A DNA stretch of 11,062 nucleotides. It comes from Candidatus Rifleibacteriota bacterium. Lineage in GTDB: Bacteria > Riflebacteria > Ozemobacteria > Ozemobacterales > Ozemobacteraceae. Where the stretch lies: assembly GCA_017526725.1 (NCBI GenBank), contig JAFXRA010000230.1:1-11062 (forward strand), written 5' to 3'. Shown piece by piece: positions 1-5,587 of this stretch. Under the pieces are notes generated by a model that ran no database searches, was not told where the DNA came from, and was given only the letters and a program-made list of their open reading frames with translations. The stretch's first letter is position 1. Each line of letters starts with the position of its first letter. The translations under genes and the position numbers were made by a program.

Positions 1-714
1 GGACACACCACAGCGGGTTTTTACGAATTTGATGCCAATGCCCTCTTTTATGGCATAAATCCAAAAGCCCTTTCTGAAGAACAATTAATAGCACAAAAAT
101 CTAAGTCAGGTAGTGGTTATAGTTTTGGAGGTGCTGGTTGGTGGGACCCAGATCCAAATATATTATTCGGAGCCATATTCAGGTTGAACAACGACATGTT
201 TAACCTTAGAGGCGGTATTGAATACGATGATGAAGTTCCAACCTATTATGCTTTGGCAGCAGGAGACAATTTCTCTTTGGCGATTATAGTAAGAAATACT
301 GATATGCCAACAGATGGCTCAATGCCTACTGATTTCCGCATTATTGGTTGGGGCGATGATACCTATGGGCAACTAGGTGTAGGAGTTGCCTCTGGTCCAC
401 AGAAAATGACTATTTTGCCAATAGGAACAGATGTAGTATCAAACTACAGAGATTTACAAGCAGGTAAATACCATGCACTATTCTTAACTAAAGATGGTAA
501 AGTATATTCTTGGGGTGGTTCAACAGTTAAACGTAATCCTCATCCTGTAGAAGCATTGCTTCCTGAAAATTTAGGTGGTGGCAAAAAGATTATTTCTGTT
601 TCTGCCGGTAACGACTGTTCTTCTGCAGTAGATAACGAAGGCAATATCTACACATGGACAGTAAGCAACGAAACTCCAGTTGTTATTGCTGGTGGTCCAA
701 GTTTCGGACAGTAA
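1..714 (+). CDS. RCC1-repeat protein, 3' part (cut by window start)
   Basis: The reading frame is open from base 1 and ends with TAA at 712-714, giving 237 visible residues. No start is visible; a TTG at 184 is internal and has no good ribosome site. At least three RCC1-like units are seen. The clearest is WGDDTYGQLG (visible residues about 117-126). It is followed by AGKYHALFLTKDGKVYSWG (about 154-172) and AGNDCSSAVDNEGNIYTW (about 202-219). These are the typical beats of the RCC1 propeller: 'G..H...L...G.vysWG' and 'WG.n..GQLG'. In bacteria such repeats form beta-propellers in surface or secreted proteins and usually mediate protein contacts. The first 60 residues are Gly/Ser/Trp-rich and match nothing I recognise. 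A full propeller normally needs about seven blades, so much of the protein probably lies upstream. The repeat family is fairly sure; the exact role and location are unknown. Confidence 0.8.
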   Translation, partial: GHTTAGFYEFDANALFYGINPKALSEEQLIAQKSKSGSGYSFGGAGWWDPDPNILFGAIFRLNNDMFNLRGGIEYDDEVPTYYALAAGDNFSLAIIVRNTDMPTDGSMPTDFRIIGWGDDTYGQLGVGVASGPQKMTILPIGTDVVSNYRDLQAGKYHALFLTKDGKVYSWGGSTVKRNPHPVEALLPENLGGGKKIISVSAGNDCSSAVDNEGNIYTWTVSNETPVVIAGGPSFGQ

Positions 715-745
715 ACTAATTCTTAAATATCATTGAGAAAAAACG

Positions 746-776
746 AAAAAACTTCCCATTTAAGGGAAGTTTTTTT
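746..776. terminator. Bidirectional rho-independent terminator after the RCC1 gene
   Basis: ACTTCCC (751-757) and GGGAAGT (764-770) form a perfect 7-bp stem around a 6-nt loop. Five A's (746-750) precede the stem and at least six T's (771-776) follow it. The A and T runs can extend the stem and make it work in both directions. It lies about 30 bp after the RCC1 stop codon. Confidence 0.85.
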
Positions 777-905
777 GTTCTTGCTTCTAAAGTCAATCAA
801 GGCTTCAATCTTTCCTCTCTTTTCACCTTCTAGTCTTATAGTCTTTTCATATTTTCTTTGGCAAATTTGAAAAGACACAGCTACATACTTAAAGTTTATT
901 TCTAT
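777..905 (-). pseudogene. Possible C-terminal remnant of an Rpn/PD-(D/E)XK-type nuclease-transposase
   Basis: On the minus strand an open frame runs from just after a TAA at 908-906. It reads FKYVAVSFQICQRKYEK..., then TIRLEGEKRGKIEALIDF, and goes on through the terminator to a TAA at 725-723. There is no start codon with a ribosome site. The charged string 'YEKTIRLEGEKRGKIEAL' resembles the tail common in the Rpn family of recombination-promoting nucleases, which often ends in repeated 'EG..EG..EGkie' helices. Only this tail is present, so if real it is a broken leftover, consistent with a mobile history next to the DUF3990 module. A 9-bp inverted repeat (841-849 with 868-876) lies in the same stretch. 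The match is short and low-complexity, and could be chance. Confidence 0.25.
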
Positions 906-910
906 TTATG

Positions 911-929
911 ATATTATTAGTAATAATAT
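911..929. promoter_or_regulatory. Perfect 19-bp palindrome before the DUF3990 gene (operator candidate)
   Basis: ATATTATTA (911-919) and TAATAATAT (921-929) are perfect reverse complements around a single central G. The site ends 4 nt before the GGAG ribosome site (934-937) of the DUF3990 gene. It also contains a possible -10 (TATTAT, 912-917), with a weak -35-like TTAAAG 17 nt upstream (889-894). This is where an autoregulating DNA-binding protein would sit. No regulator is visible. Because the site is pure A/T apart from one G, chance symmetry remains possible. Confidence 0.45.
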
Positions 930-943
930 TTTTGGAGTTTTAA

Positions 944-1405
944 GTGACAGAAAGATTTGTTTACCACGGAAGCAATATTATTGTTGATAAGCCTAAGATC
1001 TTAACAAATGGTTTCTTTAAAGATTTTGGCTATGGTTTTTATTGTACAAATCTTGAAAAACAAGCAAAAAGATGGGCTATGACCCGCAGAAATAACCATA
1101 TAGTAAATGTATATAAATTAAAAGAATTAGATGCTTTTAATAAATTGATTTTTGATTCTATGAATGAAGATTGGTTGAACTTTATTGTCAACTGTCGAAG
1201 AGGTCTAGAGCATAATTATGATGTTGTTGAAGGCCCTATGGCAGATGATACTATTTGGAATTTCATTGAAGATTATATTGGTGGAGATATTTCAAAAGAA
1301 GCATTTTGGGAATTGGTTAAATTTAGATATCCTACTCATCAAATTGTTTTTTGTAATGAAAAAGCTTTACAAGCTGTAATCTTTGAAAGGGCTTATTCTT
1401 TATGA
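944..1405 (+). CDS. DUF3990 family protein (ADP-ribosyltransferase-like fold)
   Basis: The protein is 153 aa, starting at GTG with GGAG at 934-937 and a 6-nt spacer. The sequence follows the DUF3990 pattern. It opens with YHGS (residues 7-10). FGYGFYCTNLEKQAKRWA follows (28-45), then VVEGPMADD (94-102), and near the end HQIVFCNEKAL (132-142). From family knowledge, DUF3990 belongs to the ADP-ribosyltransferase superfamily. The early His (H8), the G-x-G-x-Y segment (Y33) and the late Q-x-x-F-x-x-E stretch (Q133, E139) would then be the NAD-site positions. That mapping, and any activity, is inferred. Such genes are often accessory and sit next to small partner genes; here the next gene overlaps the stop by ATGA. 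Sampled lines have about 30% G+C, lower than sampled lines of nearby housekeeping genes. There is no signal peptide, so it is probably cytoplasmic. Likely role: toxin-like modifying enzyme; target unknown. Confidence 0.8.
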   Translation: MTERFVYHGSNIIVDKPKILTNGFFKDFGYGFYCTNLEKQAKRWAMTRRNNHIVNVYKLKELDAFNKLIFDSMNEDWLNFIVNCRRGLEHNYDVVEGPMADDTIWNFIEDYIGGDISKEAFWELVKFRYPTHQIVFCNEKALQAVIFERAYSL

Positions 1406-1872
1406 AAGATATAATATATATGGATGAACCCATTACTAAAAATGATTTGTATTTTGTTTGCTATATTATAGAAAGAGTTGCCCGAAAACTTCATCAACCA
1501 AATAAATATGTAGTTAATTCTATAGGAGAAAAAGAACTATATAAATTAATTTGTAATGCTCCGGTTTTGCATTGTGAAAATCCATTAAAAATTGAGTCAG
1601 AATTAATAAATGATTATGGTTTGGTAAAAGGAAATTTTAACATATCTGATGTAGACAAAGAACTATGTGACAAAATACCATCAGAAACAGCTATTGGAAA
1701 GGTGTATATGAGATTAATTCAGGACACTTTACAGCCAGAGGAAGATTATATAAAGGGTTTGATGAGAGTGTACAACGACTCAATATGCGAAACAATAGAT
1801 AATTATAATTGCAGTGCCTATTATGAACCATCATATTTTATTGCAAGGGCCTATTTTAATGGTGGTTTCTAA
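1402..1872 (+). CDS. Unknown protein coupled to the DUF3990 gene (possible antitoxin/partner)
   Basis: The protein is 156 aa. Its ATG (1402) overlaps the upstream stop in ATGA, so the two are probably translated together in a fixed ratio. A second ATG at residue 7 (1420) is possible but lacks the overlap. I cannot assign a named family with certainty. The N-terminal part NDLYFVCYIIERVARKLHQP (14-33), followed by GEKELYKLI and then VLHCENPLKIESELI, looks helical. It is loosely reminiscent of the DUF3791-type partners that often accompany DUF3990 genes. The C-terminal part contains IGKVYMRLI and a Tyr-rich YNCSAYYEPSYFIARAY. No helix-turn-helix, membrane segment or signal peptide is evident. 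Position and coupling suggest an antitoxin or regulator of the DUF3990 protein, but the sequence alone does not prove it. Confidence 0.6.
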   Translation: MKDIIYMDEPITKNDLYFVCYIIERVARKLHQPNKYVVNSIGEKELYKLICNAPVLHCENPLKIESELINDYGLVKGNFNISDVDKELCDKIPSETAIGKVYMRLIQDTLQPEEDYIKGLMRVYNDSICETIDNYNCSAYYEPSYFIARAYFNGGF

Positions 1873-1891
1873 GATAAATAATCATTTAGTT

Positions 1892-1920
1892 GAGCAAGCT
1901 AAAGTTTGTGTTTGCTCTTT
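1892..1920. terminator. Weak hairpin between convergent genes
   Basis: GAGCAA (1892-1897) pairs with TTGCTC (1912-1917) around a 14-nt loop, followed by TTT. It lies between the ends of the + strand pair and the - strand tlyA-like gene and overlaps that gene's stop codon. The loop is long and the T-run short, so termination is only plausible. Confidence 0.35.
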
Positions 1921-2707
1921 ATCTATTATGTGAATCGTAGACAATCTGCCGAATGTCGGGTAAGGCTGAAGGCTGATATTTTTTCCAAAGAGATACGAAC
2001 TCAATATTCTTGCGGCGGCTGATTAAAGGAACCGGTGACATAGCGTGCAGATAAAGGCCTGATTCGCCCAAAGCTTCAATCAGTTTCTCTACTATTGATA
2101 TTTGAAGTTCTGGATCTGTAATAATTCCACCTTCGGGCACCTGATGACGTTCTGCTTCGAACTGAGGCTTAATCAAAGCAACTATGTAGGCGTTTTCTTT
2201 CATCATTGGAACTGCATTTGGCAGAATCTTAGTCAAAGAGATAAAAGAAACGTCTGTAACGACGATGTCAAAAGGTTCGCCTAAGTCACTTGGTTGAAGA
2301 AGTTTGAAATTGGTTTTGTCTTTTATTATTACGCGAGGGTCGTTGGCAACTTTTGGGTCTAAAAGCCCTTGCCCCACATCTAAAGCCACTACTTCGGCAG
2401 CCCCGTTCTGAAGTAAAACATCTGTAAAACCGCCTGTTGAAGCACCGATGTCGAGGCAACGAGTTCCAGATGGATTAAGCAAAAAATCATTTATGGCTTT
2501 TTCAAGCTTTAACCCGCCCTTAGAAACCCACTTGCAATGCTTGCTCTTCAGTTCAAGCTCAGTTTCTACTGATATTTTTTCACCGGCTTTTTCCCAAACT
2601 CTATCGCCAGTGCGTATTTCACCGGCCATAATCAGGCGTTTCGCCATATCTATAGTTTCGGCTAAGCCTTGTTCTACGACCAATTCATCGAGTCTTAGTT
2701 TTTTCAT
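1919..2707 (-). CDS. tlyA: TlyA family rRNA 2'-O-methyltransferase (hemolysin-like)
   Basis: The protein is 262 aa, normal for TlyA. An N-terminal S4 RNA-binding domain (about 4-60: RLDELVVEQGLAETIDMAKRLI, then AGEIRTGDRV) is joined to an FtsJ/RrmJ-type Rossmann methyltransferase. The SAM motif is CLDIGASTGGFTD (84-96). The catalytic tetrad can be placed as K67 (GGLKLEKA), D152 (VTDVSF), K180 (LIKPQF) and E236 (NIEF). In Mycobacterium TlyA, as I recall, the K-D-K-E residues are 69, 154, 182 and 238, a constant shift of two. Known members methylate the ribose of rRNA cytidines and confer sensitivity to capreomycin-type drugs. A haemolysin role was proposed from early work and is doubtful. The start lies 22 nt after the kinase stop codon with no convincing ribosome site, suggesting translational coupling within one operon. 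The rRNA site in this organism is not known. Confidence 0.92.
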   Translation of the reverse strand: MKKLRLDELVVEQGLAETIDMAKRLIMAGEIRTGDRVWEKAGEKISVETELELKSKHCKWVSKGGLKLEKAINDFLLNPSGTRCLDIGASTGGFTDVLLQNGAAEVVALDVGQGLLDPKVANDPRVIIKDKTNFKLLQPSDLGEPFDIVVTDVSFISLTKILPNAVPMMKENAYIVALIKPQFEAERHQVPEGGIITDPELQISIVEKLIEALGESGLYLHAMSPVPLISRRKNIEFVSLWKKYQPSALPDIRQIVYDSHNR

Positions 2708-2729
2708 ATCAGCAGAGAAGCAAATATCA

Positions 2730-3713
2730 TCAGATGATGTATTCTATTCCTTCGATCTTGACCTGAGACTGTGCGCCAATTCTTTTAATAATATTGGAAG
2801 CCAGGAAATTGCCAATCTTTAAGCAGGTGTTCAATGGAAGTTGTTTATGCAGACCGTAAAAGAAGCCTGCTTGGAAGTTGTCGCCAGCACCGTTTGTATC
2901 CTTTATTTGGTCAACTTTATAAGCGTCTTCTTTAACGCTTCCATTAGGAGTATAAGCAATAGAGCCTTCTGAGCCTAATTTTACAACTACAAGTTTTGAA
3001 TACTGCAGTAATTCTTCAAATTTTCTGTTGCCGCACAAGGCTTCTGCTTCATTTTCATTGGCGAACAAAATGTCTATTTTTTCATTGAAAAGTTTTTCTT
3101 TCAGCTGATCTTTAGCTTCTAGAATAACGCCACTATCACCTAAATCGAAAGAAATCTTAGTGCCATATTTTCTTGCTTGTTCTATGGCATATCCAGTTGC
3201 TTCGTTGATGGGGTTGTTTCCACGGAATTCGTAAGCAGAGAAATGAAGATATTCTGAGTCTCTGATCAGGCTGTGAAGAATTTCATATGGATAAAGTTGT
3301 TTTGTTATACCGAAATCAAGACCAAAGCTTCTTTCACCGTCTGTGCCTATAAAAGTGAAACAACGGCCGGAATCGCCTTGTTTAATAGAAATATAGGTGT
3401 CTATGTTGTTTTCTCTAAGGTTATTGATGTAGTCATAACCATAATCGTCATTTCCAACACAGCCTAAAAAAGCGCATTTTAAGCCAAGGTTGCTGGCACC
3501 GTATATAACATTTGTTGGTGAACCGCCAGGACTGATAACCATTTTGTCTTTATCTAGAACAGAACGGAATTTTTCAATCATAGCATCATCGATTACAATG
3601 CTTTGTCCTTTTCTTAACCCTAATTTCTTTATAGATTCATCGTCAAGTTCAATTATGATGTCTGTAAGAGCGTCTGAAATAGCTGTAATCTGATATTTCT
3701 TTTCTTTGGTCAT
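2730..3713 (-). CDS. PfkB/ribokinase-family kinase, adenosine-kinase-like
   Basis: The protein is 327 aa, full length for the family. The start ATG has AAGGAG 9 nt upstream (minus-strand copy of 3723-3728). PfkB signature 1 is seen as PGGSPTN (62-68) and LGCVGNDDYG (83-92). Signature 2 is DTNGAGDNFQAGF (272-284), whose D278 is the catalytic base; a substrate-binding Asp is expected near the N-terminus (SDALTD, 13-18). The overall wording (DALTDIIIEL..., GLRKGQSIVIDD, then GGSPTN) resembles the adenosine-kinase/nucleoside-kinase group more than ribokinase proper, but substrate cannot be fixed from sequence. Asn at the third position of DTNGAGD is a little unusual; Ala, Thr, Val or Cys is commoner. 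The enzyme would transfer ATP phosphate to a nucleoside or sugar in the cytoplasm. It leads a two-gene operon with the tlyA-like gene. Confidence 0.88.
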   Translation of the reverse strand: MTKEKKYQITAISDALTDIIIELDDESIKKLGLRKGQSIVIDDAMIEKFRSVLDKDKMVISPGGSPTNVIYGASNLGLKCAFLGCVGNDDYGYDYINNLRENNIDTYISIKQGDSGRCFTFIGTDGERSFGLDFGITKQLYPYEILHSLIRDSEYLHFSAYEFRGNNPINEATGYAIEQARKYGTKISFDLGDSGVILEAKDQLKEKLFNEKIDILFANENEAEALCGNRKFEELLQYSKLVVVKLGSEGSIAYTPNGSVKEDAYKVDQIKDTNGAGDNFQAGFFYGLHKQLPLNTCLKIGNFLASNIIKRIGAQSQVKIEGIEYII

Positions 3714-3746
3714 GATTGAAAACTCCTTTTAAAGATATTTGTGTTA

Positions 3747-3775
3747 ACTTTAACTTAGACTATTTTTGTGAACAA
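3747..3775 (-). promoter_or_regulatory. Possible promoter of the kinase-tlyA operon
   Basis: On the minus strand a TTGTTC (-35-like, at 3775-3770) and a TAAAGT (-10-like, at 3752-3747) are separated by exactly 17 nt. They lie 34 nt before the kinase ATG. Matches to consensus are only 3/6 and 4/6, so this is a weak call. It is raised a little by the palindrome lying on the -35. Confidence 0.3.
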
Positions 3776-3779
3776 AAAT
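3762..3779. promoter_or_regulatory. 18-bp perfect palindrome upstream of the kinase gene (operator candidate)
   Basis: ATTTTTGT (3762-3769) and ACAAAAAT (3772-3779) are perfect reverse complements around GA. The core TTGTGAACAA resembles a half-site arrangement for a dimeric repressor. It overlaps the putative -35 of the kinase operon and lies about 50 nt upstream of its start. No cognate regulator is present in the window. Confidence 0.4.
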
Positions 3780-3799
3780 TGTTGAAGGTATTATTATTA

Positions 3800-3850
3800 C
3801 CCTCTTTGTTAAAGAGGGATGTCAGCTTTAGCTGACAGGGAGATTTTTTA
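3800..3850 (-). repeat. Double-hairpin repeat, unit A (inverted orientation)
   Basis: There are two adjacent perfect hairpins. CCCTCTTT (3800-3807) pairs with AAAGAGGG (3811-3818) around a 3-nt loop. TGTCAGC (3820-3826) pairs with GCTGACA (3831-3837) around TTTA. A GGGAGATTTTTTA tail follows. Read on the minus strand, the order is the same as in units B and C: A-rich/CCC border, a variable stem, AT, then a CCCTTT/AAAGGG-type stem. Not protein-coding. It could also act as a transcription stop for + strand reading. Confidence 0.75.
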
Positions 3851-3892
3851 TAACAATAAAGTCTTCGACTCAACTTTCTGCTGCTAAATAAA

Positions 3893-3951
3893 CTTCTCAA
3901 AAATCCCCTTGATTGCTTTTTAAGCAATCATCCCCTTTAATAAAAGGGATA
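3893..3951 (+). repeat. Double-hairpin repeat, unit B
   Basis: The border is TCAAAAATCCCCT. It is followed by TGATTGCTT (3910-3918) paired with AAGCAATCA (3922-3930), a 9-bp stem with a 3-nt loop. CCCTTT (3933-3938) then pairs with AAAGGG (3943-3948). Together with unit A in opposite orientation it makes an inverted pair of about 150 bp (3800-3950), like a small non-autonomous element. TA dinucleotides lie at both edges (3798-3799 and 3950-3951), but in AT-rich DNA that is weak evidence for target duplication. Confidence 0.75.
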
Positions 3952-4042
3952 TAAGATAATTCCTTCAAAGTTATATTAATGAAATAACATATCGATTTAC
4001 TGATAAATGCAATCAATTATTTATTGTCTAAAATCTTAAATG
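3951..4042. other. AT-rich spacer between repeat unit B and the pepT end
   Basis: No gene or convincing terminator is seen here. A 9-bp inverted repeat, AAATAACAT (3982-3990) with ATGTTATTT (4040-4048), overlaps the pepT stop codon. Its loop is about 50 nt and there is no T-run, so pepT may read through towards the repeats. Confidence 0.4.
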
Positions 4043-5248
4043 TTATTTTACTTGTTTGGCTATATTTATTATAGTTTCAACAGCTTTTTCCATGGAATTC
4101 AAAGAGATATATTCGTATTTACCATGGAAATTATGACCGCCAGTAAAGAGGTTAGGGCAGGGGAGTCCCATGTAAGAAAGTCTTGCGCCATCGGTTCCGC
4201 CTCTTATTGGAACTACTTTGGGTTCTACACCAGCATTTTTCATGGCTTCTTTGGCCAAATCAAGAATATGCTGATGTGAAGCAACTTTTTCATACATGTT
4301 GCGGTAGCTTTCTTTAATCGTTACCTTAACTCTTTCTGCTCCAAGCTTATTATTCCATTCTGCAGCTTTGTTCTTCAGGAAATCTTGACGCTTCTGGAAG
4401 TTTTCTGCGTCGAAATCTCTTATGATATAGACAAGCTTTGAATGTTCTGTACAGCCTTCCATATCTGTTAAATGGAAAAAGCCATCGTAGCCGTCAGTAT
4501 GTTCCGGGGTTTCCATTTCAGGCATTTCTGTGTGGAATTTGGCGGCCAGAGTCTGGCTGTTAATCATTACATCTTTAGCTGTGCCTGGATGAATACTGAC
4601 GCCTTCAAATTCAACAGTAGCTGAAGCTGCATTGAAATTTTCGTATTCAAATTCACCTAAAGGACCACCGTCTACTGTGTAGGCCCATTTTGCTTTGAAT
4701 CTGTCTAACGGGAACAAATCTGCGCCGCGGCCTATTTCTTCATCTGGAGTGAAACCGACATAGATGTCTCCATGTTTGATTTCTGGGTGTTGAATCAGGT
4801 ATTCAACAGCAGTTACAATTTCGGTTACTCCAGCTTTATCATCAGCACCTAATAAAGTTGTGCCGTCAGTAGTAATAAGGTCGTGACCTTTATAAGCTTC
4901 TTCTGGTTTCAAGGTAAGACCTGAATTTCCAAGTTTAAGCTCTTTACCGTCATAATTATTGACCAACTGAGGTTTTATATCTTTACCAGAGCAGTCAGGG
5001 GCAGTATCGAAATGAGCAATAAAACCGATTGCAGGAACAGAAGCGGTATTATTAGAAGGTAATAGTGCTGTAAGATAGCAGTTTTTGTCTAGAACTATAT
5101 CTTTTAGCCCAATTTTTTCTAGTTCGCCCTTAACAAGATTGGCAACCTCAAACTGGCCTTTGGTTGAAGGGCAGCTTTCGTTTGCTTCATCAGACTGAGA
5201 ATCTATGGTAATATAGCTGATAAATCTATTTTTAAGTATTTCTTTCAT
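4043..5248 (-). CDS. pepT: Peptidase T (tripeptide aminopeptidase, M20B)
   Basis: The protein is 401 aa, against about 408 for the enterobacterial enzyme. Metal and catalytic motifs are all visible: HFDTAPD (79-85, with H79 and D81), LGADDKAG (133-140, D136 bridging two zincs), TPDEEIGRG (167-175, catalytic and metal Glu 170-171), TVDGG (191-195, D193) and GGHNFHG (370-376, last metal His H375). SIHPG (218-222) belongs to the dimerisation/substrate domain. The enzyme removes the N-terminal residue from tripeptides in the cytoplasm during peptide use. There is no signal peptide. The start ATG has GAGGG 9 nt upstream, and that site lies inside repeat unit C. The gene stands alone between two repeat-filled gaps (339 bp upstream, 329 bp downstream), so its operon links are unclear. 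Confidence 0.95.
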   Translation of the reverse strand: MKEILKNRFISYITIDSQSDEANESCPSTKGQFEVANLVKGELEKIGLKDIVLDKNCYLTALLPSNNTASVPAIGFIAHFDTAPDCSGKDIKPQLVNNYDGKELKLGNSGLTLKPEEAYKGHDLITTDGTTLLGADDKAGVTEIVTAVEYLIQHPEIKHGDIYVGFTPDEEIGRGADLFPLDRFKAKWAYTVDGGPLGEFEYENFNAASATVEFEGVSIHPGTAKDVMINSQTLAAKFHTEMPEMETPEHTDGYDGFFHLTDMEGCTEHSKLVYIIRDFDAENFQKRQDFLKNKAAEWNNKLGAERVKVTIKESYRNMYEKVASHQHILDLAKEAMKNAGVEPKVVPIRGGTDGARLSYMGLPCPNLFTGGHNFHGKYEYISLNSMEKAVETIINIAKQVK

Positions 5249-5251
5249 TTT

Positions 5252-5300
5252 AAAAATCCCTCAGTCATGCTTTGCATGACATCCCCCTTTATAAAAGGGC
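5252..5300 (+). repeat. Double-hairpin repeat, unit C, in the pepT leader
   Basis: The border AAAAATCCCTCA is followed by GTCATGC (5264-5270) paired with GCATGAC (5274-5280). CCCTTT (5285-5290) then pairs with AAAGGG (5294-5299). Plan and borders match units A and B, but the first stem has its own sequence. Read on the minus strand it ends 3 nt before pepT and carries the GAGGG used as the likely ribosome site. Confidence 0.75.
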
Positions 5301-5336
5301 TGTTTTACTTAAATAATTGCTGTGATTAATGTCTTC

Positions 5337-5496
5337 TAAAGCCCCTCCTTGAGGAGGGGAATTAAAGGGGTGGTGACCGAACTATAATAAAACATGTTTA
5401 GCGATAGCGTATTATAATTCAAAGAACTAAATTTTACTATAGTTAGGTCACCCTTTCGGTTCCTACGGAACCACTTCCCCTCAAGGGGAAGCTTTA
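5337..5496. repeat. 160-bp MITE-like palindromic element
   Basis: The two ends are related inverted copies. TAAAGC (5337-5342) mirrors GCTTTA (5491-5496). Just inside lie the hairpins CCCCTCC/GGAGGGG (5342-5348, 5353-5359) and CTTCCCC/GGGGAAG (5474-5480, 5485-5491), both with a TTGA-type loop. Further in, GGTGACC (5372-5378) pairs with GGTCACC (5446-5452), continuing as AACTATA/TATAGTT. The right arm has an extra hairpin, GGTTCC-TAC-GGAACC (5458-5472), that the left arm lacks. There is no coding capacity. TA at both outer edges would suit an IS630/mariner-type mover, but this is a guess. Confidence 0.65.
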
Positions 5497-5523
5497 GTAA
5501 TATTTCTTCGGCAATAGTTTGGT

Positions 5524-5549
5524 ATTATCCCCTTATGTAAGGGGGTAAT
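5524..5549. repeat. Solitary CCCCTTA/TAAGGGG hairpin
   Basis: ATTATCCCCTTA and TAAGGGGGTAAT pair over about 12 bp with one G-T pair and almost no loop. No T-run follows on either strand. It resembles the CCCTTT/AAAGGG stem of the double-hairpin repeats and may be a remnant. A pyrimidine-rich tract (5551-5588) separates it from the end of the next gene; nothing else is seen there. Confidence 0.45.
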
Positions 5550-5587
5550 TATCTCTTCTCTCTTACCTCTAATCTCTTTTCTCTTTC

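Noticed and set aside
184..186. TTG at 184 as the start of the RCC1-repeat gene
   Set aside because: The frame is open back to base 1 and encodes plausible protein, and no Shine-Dalgarno sequence precedes the TTG.
2448..2822. 124-codon + strand open frame opposite tlyA and the kinase end
   Set aside because: It is antisense to two well-supported genes, Ser/Phe-rich as expected of a shadow frame, and has no ribosome site or known motif.
3982..4048. 9-bp inverted repeat around the pepT stop as a terminator
   Set aside because: The loop is about 50 nt, the stem is A/T-rich and there is no T-run, so factor-independent termination is not supported.
3800..5549. Repeated hairpins read as a CRISPR array
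   Set aside because: The units are not regularly spaced, are in both orientations, differ in the stem sequence and have no spacer pattern or cas gene.
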